Positions 8,643 through 15,852 of a stretch of 64,000 nucleotides of DNA are shown here, one piece after another. Both the position numbers and the translations under genes were made by a program. The notes under the pieces are model-generated. The model saw only the letters and a list, made by a program, of their open reading frames with translations, searched no databases and was not told the DNA's origin. Position 1 is the stretch's first letter. Each line of letters starts with the position of its first letter. The stretch comes from Emticicia soli. Its GTDB lineage: Bacteria > Bacteroidota > Bacteroidia > Cytophagales > Spirosomataceae. The stretch covers positions 124,001 to 188,000 of the forward strand of contig NZ_JBBEWC010000008.1 in NCBI RefSeq assembly GCF_037860775.1, given 5' to 3'.

Positions 8643-9941
8643 ATGAAAAAATTCTCCAGACGAGACATACTCAAAACGGCACTTCCCGGGTCGTTGGCGG
8701 TTATGTCTATTCCTACCATTATTCCGTCTACGGCTTTTGGGGCAAACGATAGGCTGCGGGTGGCAGTAATCGGGGTGAATGGTCGAGGTAAAGACCATAT
8801 TTCAGGCTTTATGAAGCACGAAAACGTAGAAGTAGCTACCCTTTGCGATGTCGATAAAGTGGTGTTGCAGGAAAGAGCGACCGATTTTGAAAAAAAATAC
8901 GGAAAAAAGGTGCAAACCGAGCAAGACCTCAGAAAAGTGTATGAAGATAAAACCATAGATGCTGTAAGCATTGCCACGCCAAACCACTGGCATGCATTGG
9001 CCGCAATATGGGCTTGTCAGGCTGGAAAAGACGTGTATGTAGAAAAACCAGCCTGCCATAACCTGTACGAAGGCCGCAAACTGGTTGAAGCAGCTACAAA
9101 ATACAACCGTATTGTGCAGCACGGCGTGCAGTTGAGAAGCTCGGCGGCTATACAAGAAGCCATCAAACATTTGAGAGATGGGCTTATCGGAAAGGTTTAC
9201 ATGGCTCGTGGGACTGTCTATAAATGGCGACCTGATATTGGTAACTTAGGGCCATCGGCCGTGCCAGAGGGTTTAGACTGGGATTTATGGCAAGGCCCTG
9301 CCAAAGCCAGAGAATTCAGCAAAAACTATGTGCATTACAATTGGCATTGGTTCTGGGATTATGGTAATGGCGACATCGGCAACCAAGGTGTACACGAAAC
9401 TGATCTTTGTATGTGGGGGCTGGATGTGGGCTTACCGGAAGTGATTACGTCAACAGGTGGCAAATACTTGTGGAACGATTGCAAAGAAACGCCGGAAGTA
9501 CTTACATCGACCTATCAGTATCCGAAAGAAGGAAAAGTGATACAGTTTGAAGTACGACCTTGGATGACCAACAAAGAAGATGGCATTGAAGTAGGCAATA
9601 TATTTTATGGCGACAAAGGCTATATGGTAATAAACGGGTATAACGACTATAAGACTTTCTTAGGCCGAAACCGTGAGCCAGGCCCTGCCAGAAATGCAGG
9701 CGGCGACCACTACAAAAACTTTGTTGATGCAGTAAGAGCTAAAAACAAAGCCTTACTTAACGGGCCAATCGAGACAGGGCATCTGTCGGCAAGTATTGCG
9801 CACTTGGGTAACATCTCGTATCGTTTAGGCCGAACATTGAAGTTTGACCCTAAAACCGAAACATTCCCGGGCGACAAAGAAGCGAACGCTATGCTAAGTC
9901 GTAAATACCGTGCGCCTTATGTTGTGCCTGAGAAGGTGTAA
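8643..9941 (+). CDS. Gfo/Idh/MocA family oxidoreductase, Tat-exported
   Basis: 432 aa. S5-R-R-D8 with a following hydrophobic stretch to about residue 33 is a clear twin-arginine signal, so the protein is exported folded with its cofactor. The Rossmann fold begins at 38 with VAVIGVNGRGKDH; E134-K-P136 is the family's EKP motif; the substrate domain has HYNWHWFWDYGNGDIGNQGVHETD-type residues around 235-260. This is the Gfo/Idh/MocA subgroup common in Bacteroidota sugar loci, where oxidation of a sugar hydroxyl to a keto group with tightly bound NAD(P) is proposed. The exported isomerases upstream would be natural partners. Substrate unknown. Confidence 0.9.
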   Translation: MKKFSRRDILKTALPGSLAVMSIPTIIPSTAFGANDRLRVAVIGVNGRGKDHISGFMKHENVEVATLCDVDKVVLQERATDFEKKYGKKVQTEQDLRKVYEDKTIDAVSIATPNHWHALAAIWACQAGKDVYVEKPACHNLYEGRKLVEAATKYNRIVQHGVQLRSSAAIQEAIKHLRDGLIGKVYMARGTVYKWRPDIGNLGPSAVPEGLDWDLWQGPAKAREFSKNYVHYNWHWFWDYGNGDIGNQGVHETDLCMWGLDVGLPEVITSTGGKYLWNDCKETPEVLTSTYQYPKEGKVIQFEVRPWMTNKEDGIEVGNIFYGDKGYMVINGYNDYKTFLGRNREPGPARNAGGDHYKNFVDAVRAKNKALLNGPIETGHLSASIAHLGNISYRLGRTLKFDPKTETFPGDKEANAMLSRKYRAPYVVPEKV

Positions 9942-10080
9942 TTGTATGCTTAAAAACGTTTTAAGAAAGTAAAAATATCCAGATTCTATTTGGTATAAGC
10001 AAGACCATTCTCTAATATCTCTACATTAGTATCAGCTCTTTAACCATCAGGAACTGATGTATCATAGTGGAGTTTTTACT
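9942..10080. other. Intergenic segment before the 181-bp element
   Basis: A short AT-rich hairpin, CTTAAAA/TTTTAAG, lies at 9949-9965 and could be a weak end signal for the oxidoreductase message. Nothing else was recognised. Confidence 0.4.
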
Positions 10081-10261
10081 GAGGCTGTCTCAAAAGTTTT
10101 TTATACCAAATAATATTTGGAAAAGACCCCACCCTAACCCTCCCCAACAATGGGGAGGGGACAAAAAAGCCCCTCTCCCCACAGTTGGGGAGAGGGGTTG
10201 GGGAGTGGGGTCAGTGTCTTGCCAAATAATATTTTGTGCTATTTTCTTTTGAGACGGCCTC
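10081..10261 (+). mobile_element. 181-bp MITE-like element, copy 1
   Basis: The ends are GAGGCTGTCTCAAAAG and the near-exact inverse CTTTTGAGACGGCCTC (15 of 16). Inside are CCAAATAATAT inverted repeats and two C-rich hairpins joined by ACAAAAAAG. It matches 18700-18880 in reverse complement at 180 of 181 positions; the only difference is A10103 versus C18858. No coding capacity and no transposase; the ends look like those of insertion sequences, so it could be mobilised in trans. An open frame runs from 10150 through it into the MFS gene but is not thought to be translated there. Confidence 0.9.
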
Positions 10262-10308
10262 TTGGGGATGGGGTCAAGTCTAATTCAACCCCTATAAAAA
10301 ACCTATTC

Positions 10309-11547
10309 ATGACCGATTCTACGACTAATCAGCAAAGTACACTTAAACAACTCTTACAATTGCCTGTGCTGGTGGCCGCCCTGGGCTATCTGGTAGATAT
10401 GTACGACCTTTTCCTTTTTAATGTGGTGCGTGTTCCCAGCCTGAGAGAATTAGGTTTTGAAGGCGAACAATTATTTGAAGAAGGCGCCAAACTACTCAAT
10501 ATCCAAATGGCTGGTATGCTCATTGGGGGCATTGTGTGGGGCGTAATGGGCGACAAACGAGGCCGTTTGTCTGTACTCTTTGGTTCAATTATTATTTATT
10601 CATTAGCCAATATTGCCAATGGTTTTGTAAACTCTGTTCCACAATATGCCATTTGCCGATTCATTGCCGGTGTTGGTTTAGCTGGTGAACTAGGGGCAGG
10701 GGTAACGCTGGTAGCCGAAATATTGCCAAAGCAAATACGTGGGTATGGTACTACTATTGTGGCAACGTTAGGCTTAGTAGGGGCAATAGCCGCCTATTTT
10801 GTAGCCGAGCTATTCGCATGGCGTGTATCTTATTATGTAGGCGGTGGTATGGGCTTGTTGTTATTGATTTTGCGCATAAACATCTTCGAATCGAAAATAT
10901 TTGTTGATGCCAAAAACAAGCATATTGAGCGAGGTAACCTACTGATGCTTTTCAATAATAGAAAGCGTTTTGTTAAATACCTGATGTCGATACTGGTAGG
11001 TTTGCCAATCTGGTTTGTGGTAGGCATTCTTATCACTTTTTCACCCGAATTTGCCAAAGCTGCCGGAATCCTCGAGCCTATCAACGCAGGCAAAGCCGTG
11101 ATGCTTACCTTTACCGGGCAAGTATTTGGCGATGTAGCCAGCGGATTTTTAAGCCAGTACCTGCAAAGCCGCAAAAAAGTGATTCTACTCTTTATTTTGC
11201 TTTCATTGAGCTTTATACTGGTTTACCTGTTAGTGCCTGTAAGCAGCCCATACAGTTTCTATCTGATATGCGCATTTTTAGGTTTTTGTAATGGTTACTG
11301 GACACTCTTCATCACCATTGCAGCCGAATTATTTGGCACTAACCTACGTGCAACAGTGGCAACTACGGTTCCAAACTTTGTTCGTGGCGCAACTATTCCA
11401 TTGTTGGCTGTTTTCAAACTATTAAAACCTGACATGGGCATTATGTATGCCGCCTTGATAATAGGCGTTTTCACGGTAGCTATATCGCTGATAGCCCTCT
11501 GGAATATAGAAGAAACCTTCACGAAAGACATGGATTATGTAGAGTAA
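10309..11547 (+). CDS. MFS transporter (sugar/organic acid:H+ symporter type)
   Basis: 412 aa from the ATG at 10309. The frame is open further upstream to 10150, but that part encodes the repeat element, so the ATG is preferred. Twelve hydrophobic segments can be counted. TM1 carries the acidic pair in LVD30MYD33LFLF, and loop 2-3 has motif A (G81-DKRGRLS88). The central loop has a charged stretch (KNKHIERGN). This resembles aromatic/organic acid:H+ and sugar/sialate symporters. It is the last gene of the 2.7-11.5 kb cluster and likely imports the product of the exported enzymes. Confidence 0.88.
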   Translation: MTDSTTNQQSTLKQLLQLPVLVAALGYLVDMYDLFLFNVVRVPSLRELGFEGEQLFEEGAKLLNIQMAGMLIGGIVWGVMGDKRGRLSVLFGSIIIYSLANIANGFVNSVPQYAICRFIAGVGLAGELGAGVTLVAEILPKQIRGYGTTIVATLGLVGAIAAYFVAELFAWRVSYYVGGGMGLLLLILRINIFESKIFVDAKNKHIERGNLLMLFNNRKRFVKYLMSILVGLPIWFVVGILITFSPEFAKAAGILEPINAGKAVMLTFTGQVFGDVASGFLSQYLQSRKKVILLFILLSLSFILVYLLVPVSSPYSFYLICAFLGFCNGYWTLFITIAAELFGTNLRATVATTVPNFVRGATIPLLAVFKLLKPDMGIMYAALIIGVFTVAISLIALWNIEETFTKDMDYVE

Positions 11548-11580
11548 ATCCTGTGGATTCAAACATATTAACTACCGACC

Positions 11581-11608
11581 GTAGAGACAAGGCTTTTGCC
11601 TTGTCTCT
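11581..11608. repeat. GTAGAGAC-type palindrome, copy 2
   Basis: AGAGACAAGGC, TTTT, GCCTTGTCTCT: an 11-bp perfect stem at 11583-11608, preceded by GT as in the other copies. It lies 33 bases after the MFS stop. Confidence 0.8.
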
Positions 11609-11772
11609 GTTGTTGTATTTGTAAAGAAAAATTCAATAACAACTAAAATTGTAACCATAAATCATCATTTCCTGTTTGAGTACGATTAAAAACCGAGAGA
11701 GAATCAATAGAAAGATGAAAAGATGTAGCAGGTTTTTAATTGCACGAGTTTAAATGATGCCTGCTTTTTTGC

Positions 11773-11801
11773 GTTACTTTTTTTCAGGTAAAAAAAGTAA
11801 C
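11773..11801 (+). terminator. AT-rich hairpin, possible terminator
   Basis: GTTACTTTTTTT, loop CAGGT, AAAAAAAGTAAC: a perfect 12-bp stem. The A/T tracts would let it act in either direction. A weaker stem, AGCAGG/CCTGCT, lies just upstream (11727-11765). Together they fill the gap between the MFS gene and the copper operon. Confidence 0.55.
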
Positions 11802-11929
11802 AACCCTCCAAATAAGAATTATTGACAAAACTAAATTTGGGGAAAGGACATTTTTTAGATTAATGGTATTCTAATTTATACTCTAACTAATTCCTTCAAA
11901 AAAATCTAACAACCTTTAGCTTTGTGCTA

Positions 11930-11937
11930 TATCTTTG
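11930..11937 (+). promoter_or_regulatory. Bacteroidota -7 box (TATCTTTG) of the copper operon
   Basis: TATCTTTG matches the TANNTTTG consensus of the Bacteroidota housekeeping sigma factor. No good -33 TTTG is seen at the usual distance. The box contains the TTG at 11935, which argues against that codon as a start and for the GTG at 11956, 18 bases downstream of the box. Confidence 0.5.
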
Positions 11938-11955
11938 CAGCAAAATGTAAGATTC

Positions 11956-12333
11956 GTGAGAAAAGCAATTGCCATATTACTCCTGTTTTCAGTAATGGTT
12001 CGCCCTTTTACTCAGGCTTACTATCTTATCGATTATCAACTCCGTCAGGGTTTTATTACCAAAACCTTTTGTATTAACAAAGCGAGACCCCAGCTTAATT
12101 GTAATGGCAAATGTTATCTGGCACAGCGTTTAAAAGCCGCCGAAGAACGAGAAACCAAAGCACAGCATAATATCTTTGAAAAGTACGAAATCCCGACCAT
12201 GATTTGTGAAGAACTCACAAATTTGAGTTTCCGGTCATGCAGTTTCGAGACAAGTACTACTTTAGATACCTACACCAATCACTACACTGGCGCATACACC
12301 GCACATATTTTCCAACCTCCCTGTTTAGCTTAA
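11956..12333 (+). CDS. Small exported Cys-containing protein of the copper operon
   Basis: 125 aa from GTG 11956; an upstream in-frame TTG lies inside the putative promoter. A signal peptide covers about residues 1-20. The mature part has CINKARPQLNCNGKCYLAQRLK, a pattern (Cys, NKxRP, CNGKC) that I associate with small exported proteins of Bacteroidota metal loci; no function is established to my knowledge. A charged helix follows (AAEERETKAQ), then two more Cys and a terminal Cys-Leu-Ala. Four to six Cys and several His could bind copper. It is first in a row with the MbnP-like, di-heme and YHS genes. Confidence 0.65.
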   Translation: MRKAIAILLLFSVMVRPFTQAYYLIDYQLRQGFITKTFCINKARPQLNCNGKCYLAQRLKAAEERETKAQHNIFEKYEIPTMICEELTNLSFRSCSFETSTTLDTYTNHYTGAYTAHIFQPPCLA

Positions 12334-12525
12334 TTTTTAATTATGTTGATGCCAGAAACTTCTGAATAGCTCAGTAGTTGTTTTGTGCTTGCGTTTTGTA
12401 TCACCGAGTTTATTCGCTGGCACTCTAAATAAAACCATTATTAATTTTGCAGAAAATCAGTGAAATACATACCTTAATCACTAATTTTCTAAATCGCACA
12501 TTCACTCAATAATTTTAAATAATAG

Positions 12526-13311
12526 ATGAAAAAAATACTCATTCTTTTATTCTGTGCCATATCAGTAGCGCAGGCACAACAAGGCGGTACAGTAAATATC
12601 CGTTTCGACCATTTTGTAGGTAGCGAGGTGCTGAACCTCGACACCCATACATATAAAAATGCCGCAGGCAATGAATTTAAGGTATCCTTGTTTCAATATT
12701 TTGTGAGCAACATCAAGTTGTTAAAAAAAGATGGCTCGGCCTATACTGTGCCGCAAGATAAATCATATTTTCTTATCAAAGAGAGCAACGAAGACAGCAA
12801 AACCATTACCCTGACTGATATTCCGAAAGGAGTATATACCGGCGTTAGTTTTCTGATAGGGGTCGATAGTGCTAGAAGTGCCTCAGATATTAGCCAACGT
12901 AAAGGCAGCCTAGATGTAGCCGGCGAGGCACAAGATATGTATTGGGCCTGGAACTCAGGCTATATTTTTGTAAAGATGGAAGGTGTTTCAGCGCAAGCGT
13001 CATCTTCAAACAATGTCTTTATGTATCATATTGGCTTGTTTGGGGGTATCGGTGTTAAGAAAACCCTTAATAATATTAAATATGCAAATGTGTCATTTGG
13101 CAAAGAGCCGCTCAAGGTGCAATCGGGCAAGAATGCTCCTGTAATTGTGCTGATAGCTGATGCCATGAAACTATTGAATGGCCCGAATAAAATTGATATG
13201 GCCGAGAACCCATCTATAATGGGTGGCCCGTTTTCAACCAAAGTTGCCGAAAACTACCAATCAATGTTCTCGTTTAGTGGATTTTTACCGCCAATTAAAG
13301 CCGCAAAATAA
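12526..13311 (+). CDS. MbnP-like copper-binding protein
   Basis: 261 aa with a signal peptide ending near residue 17 (AQA-Q). The MbnP fold (PF20243-type) is recognised from VNIRFDHFVG (about 23-32), FKVSLFQYFVSNIKL (51-65), GVSFLIGVD (106-114) and DMYW140AW142NSGYIFVKMEG. In the characterised MbnP/MbnH pair, the di-heme enzyme MbnH oxidises a Trp of MbnP to kynurenine, which creates a copper site; W140 or W142 is the obvious candidate here. The enzyme gene follows after 23 bases, as expected for such a pair. Periplasmic. Confidence 0.85.
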   Translation: MKKILILLFCAISVAQAQQGGTVNIRFDHFVGSEVLNLDTHTYKNAAGNEFKVSLFQYFVSNIKLLKKDGSAYTVPQDKSYFLIKESNEDSKTITLTDIPKGVYTGVSFLIGVDSARSASDISQRKGSLDVAGEAQDMYWAWNSGYIFVKMEGVSAQASSSNNVFMYHIGLFGGIGVKKTLNNIKYANVSFGKEPLKVQSGKNAPVIVLIADAMKLLNGPNKIDMAENPSIMGGPFSTKVAENYQSMFSFSGFLPPIKAAK

Positions 13312-13334
13312 GGTATATATATGTTAGTAAGCCT

Positions 13335-14846
13335 ATGCCTGCAAAGAATAAAATCATCATACTATCAGCCTTTGTGCTGATAGTATGTTTGTCATTTAAG
13401 AATACACAAGATACTGCGCTGTTTACTGTTCCTGGCAATTTCCCGAAGCCTGCTTATCAGTTTGCACGCAATCCGCTCTCGGCCGATGGAATTGAGCTTG
13501 GTAAAACCTTGTTTTACGATGCCATTGTTTCGAGCGATAATACTGTGAGTTGTGGCAGTTGCCACCAGCAATCGGCGGGTTTTACGCAGCATGGGCACGC
13601 TTTGAGCCACGGTGTAGACGACAGGCTAACTAAGCGCAACTCAATGCCCTTGTTTAATATGGCTTGGGCTACTAGTTTTGGCTGGGATGGCGGCGTGCAC
13701 GACCTCGATTTTTTTGCGGTTTCGCCCATTACCAACCCTGCCGAAATGAACGAATCTTTGGGTAATGTGCTTGAAAAACTACGCAAAAGCGAGCAATATC
13801 CTGCCATGTTTAAAAGGGCATTCGGTACCGAAGAAATCAACTCCGAGCGTTTTCTGAAAGCCCTTTCGCAATTTATGCTCACAATGGTATCGGCCAATGC
13901 CAAATACGATAAGTATATGCGTTATGAGGGAGTTGAGCTAAACGAAACCGAACTGGCCGGAATGGCGCTTTTCAAACAAAAATGTGCTTCGTGCCATTCG
14001 GGTGAATTGTTTACCGATTTTTCGTTTCGGAACAATGGGCTCGGTGGCATGACCGACGATGATAAAGGGAGATTTGAGGTAAACCAGAATGAGGGCGACC
14101 AATTTAAATTTAAAGTACCGAGCCTCAGAAATCTGTCCTATACAACGCCTTATATGCACGATGGACGTTTTAAAACGCTTGAAGAAGTACTGGCGCATTA
14201 TGCTTCAACGGTAGAAAAAAATGATTTTCTCGACCCACTATTAAGCCAGAACGGGCAATTGGGGATTGCACTTACGGCCGATGAGCAAAAAAAAATTATT
14301 AGTTTTCTGAAAACGCTTGACGACGAAGACTTTATCAATAACCCAAAGTTTGCTGAAACCACATTGGCGCTTTCTATACCTAAGCGAAACGTGGAACTCG
14401 ATGTGATGCCTTTTAAAACCAAATCGGTTAAGGTAAAAGAGGTACTGAACCAGGGCATAGAGGTTTACCTAAAAATGAAAGAGGCCATTAAAACCCAGAA
14501 TACGGGTTCTGCCGCAGCTTTATCAGAAAGATTACCCAAAGTGCTCCGTAAAATTGATGTTTCAAAATTAGGCAAAAAAGAAAAAGTGTTTTTTATCAGC
14601 TACCTCGAAAAAGTAACTTTCAACGCTGACCATATTATTGAAGGAGAATACTCAGCCGAGCATCAGGCCGACCATTTCAACGAGTTATCAAAGTATTTCT
14701 ATGTACTGATAGCTTCCTTTAAGCCAAATAGTACAGATTTATATTACCACAGATGCGAAACATCAGACCAGAACTGGCTGAGCAATAAAGCGCAAGAGGT
14801 ACTTGCACCAGCTAATTGTAGTACCATAAAAACAATAAAATTATGA
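13335..14846 (+). CDS. Di-heme MbnH/MauG-like peroxidase with C-terminal DUF3347-like domain
   Basis: 503 aa. Signal/anchor segment at about 6-22. Two heme sites: C73-G-S-C76-H77 and C217-A-S-C220-H221, in the order and spacing of bacterial di-heme cytochrome c peroxidases; the family ends near residue 335. Beyond it, residues about 365-495 form a helical domain with VYLKMKEAI, KVLRKIDVSKL, ADHIIEG, EHQADHFNELSKYFYVLI and a YHRC/WLS end, which resembles DUF3347, a domain of copper and cation efflux proteins. H433, H443, H447, H472 and C474 could bind metal. The stop overlaps the YHS gene start (ATGA). The likely partner substrate is the MbnP-like protein encoded just upstream. The fusion is not something I know as described. 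Confidence 0.85.
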   Translation: MPAKNKIIILSAFVLIVCLSFKNTQDTALFTVPGNFPKPAYQFARNPLSADGIELGKTLFYDAIVSSDNTVSCGSCHQQSAGFTQHGHALSHGVDDRLTKRNSMPLFNMAWATSFGWDGGVHDLDFFAVSPITNPAEMNESLGNVLEKLRKSEQYPAMFKRAFGTEEINSERFLKALSQFMLTMVSANAKYDKYMRYEGVELNETELAGMALFKQKCASCHSGELFTDFSFRNNGLGGMTDDDKGRFEVNQNEGDQFKFKVPSLRNLSYTTPYMHDGRFKTLEEVLAHYASTVEKNDFLDPLLSQNGQLGIALTADEQKKIISFLKTLDDEDFINNPKFAETTLALSIPKRNVELDVMPFKTKSVKVKEVLNQGIEVYLKMKEAIKTQNTGSAAALSERLPKVLRKIDVSKLGKKEKVFFISYLEKVTFNADHIIEGEYSAEHQADHFNELSKYFYVLIASFKPNSTDLYYHRCETSDQNWLSNKAQEVLAPANCSTIKTIKL

Positions 14847-15064
14847 AACACACCATCATTAGTTTATTTGTATGTATGAGTTTTGCCACTGCACTCTGGC
14901 AGGAGCCTAAACAGACCAAAGAGCAAAAAGACCCTGTTTGTGGCATGAAGGTTACCCCAAAAGCACCTTACAGCTCAACACATAAAGAAAAAGAACACAA
15001 GTTTTGTAGCAAATCATGCAAGGCAAAATTTGATGCCAACCCCGAAAAATATGTAAAGAAATAA
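14843..15064 (+). CDS. Exported YHS-domain protein (metal-binding)
   Basis: 73 aa. Start ATG overlaps the di-heme gene stop by four bases, so translation is coupled. A signal-like hydrophobic N-terminus (about residues 4-18) precedes a YHS domain: DPVCGMKV, then HKFCSKSCKAKF and ANPEKY. The Cys residues in DPVCGM and FCSKSC are the usual metal ligands of this TRASH-like fold, found in copper ATPases and small periplasmic chaperones. Gene order places it as the last member of the copper operon. Confidence 0.88.
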   Translation: MKHTIISLFVCMSFATALWQEPKQTKEQKDPVCGMKVTPKAPYSSTHKEKEHKFCSKSCKAKFDANPEKYVKK

Positions 15065-15404
15065 GCAATGAAGCCCATTTACCGACAATTTATGCGTTTT
15101 GCCGCTCATACGATTTTTCAAAAAAAACATCATTTATTTTTTTGGATATGCAATCAGCAGGGTTATTTTTGTTATAAATTCAAACACAGTGGGCCTCAGA
15201 CGTAACACAATTTTCTTTGATATAGAACAAAACCCCACTCCCTGAATCCCTCTCCCCAACAGTGGAGAGAGGGACTTCCAACTCCCTTCCCCACTGTTGG
15301 GGAAGGGTCGGGGATGAGGTCTTTTAAAGTTTATATTTGAGATAAGAAAAGAAATACCCTGTTGTTTGTTAAGGAGTAATTATATCTAAGTCCGGAAATT
15401 TATA
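15065..15404. other. Intergenic region holding a C-rich palindrome element
   Basis: Apart from the element at 15232-15321 no gene or clear promoter was found. The rest is AT-rich. Confidence 0.5.
15232..15321. repeat. C-rich/G-rich double palindrome
   Basis: Runs from ACCCCACTCCCT to GGGGATGAGGTC. It contains two hairpins, CCCTCTCCcc/gtGGAGAGAGGG and CCCTTCCCC/GGGGAAGGG, laid out as in the core of the 181-bp elements but clearly diverged and without their GAGGCTGTCTC ends. Confidence 0.75.
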
Positions 15405-15755
15405 ATGAAAAAGCTTACTTTACTGATAATGTTGATGCTGGTTGGCGGGGCATTAAGTGCGCAAGAAAAAAAGAAGAAATTCTTTGTGGCCGAAAAAATA
15501 GATTATGACGCCAAAAGCGAAAAAGAGATTAAACAAACAGATGCTGAACTGAAAGACGAAATGACTACTTTTCTGGGTTTTGGTTTACGATTCTCAATTA
15601 CGAATGTCGACGAGAGTCTGACACCGGGCGATAAAGAAGACAAAAAGAAAACGGGTTTACGCTTTCAGGTAGGTTTTCAGATGCCTAAATTTATTAAAAC
15701 AAAGCCTCCACAAAAAATCTTCAAGGCCGGAATGGATGTTGGGGTTGTGAGATAG
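15405..15755 (+). CDS. Small exported protein of unknown function
   Basis: 116 aa. A signal peptide ends near A19-Q20. The mature part is highly charged (KKKKF, KSEKEIKQTDAELKDE, DKEDKKK) and includes LGFGLRFSIT and GLRFQVGFQM, which look like beta-strands of a small barrel or lipocalin-like sheet. No family is recognised. It stands alone and faces the minus-strand DUF5916 gene across a shared hairpin. Confidence 0.65.
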   Translation: MKKLTLLIMLMLVGGALSAQEKKKKFFVAEKIDYDAKSEKEIKQTDAELKDEMTTFLGFGLRFSITNVDESLTPGDKEDKKKTGLRFQVGFQMPKFIKTKPPQKIFKAGMDVGVVR

Positions 15756-15769
15756 GAGCATTAGAAATT

Positions 15770-15822
15770 AAAATCCCGTATAATGGAATATCTTAAGCGA
15801 TACTCCATTCATACGGGATTTT
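15770..15822. terminator. Bidirectional terminator between convergent genes
   Basis: AAAATCCCGTAT and ATACGGGATTTT flank an inner AATGGA/TCCATT stem. A and T tracts at both ends suit termination in both directions; the genes at 15405 (+) and 15853 (-) converge here. Confidence 0.8.
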
Positions 15823-15852
15823 ATCATTGTAGACTATTCATATTGCAATTCC

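Noticed and set aside
8236..8798. Two small ORFs on opposite strands ending in the same peptide
   Set aside because: The shared peptide is only the translation of the 55-bp inverted repeat on both sides.
10081..10261. Insertion sequence
   Set aside because: Only 181 bp and no transposase; kept as MITE-like.
10150..10308. N-terminal extension of the MFS gene
   Set aside because: It translates the C-rich palindromes of the 181-bp element; the ATG at 10309 matches the start of the transporter fold.
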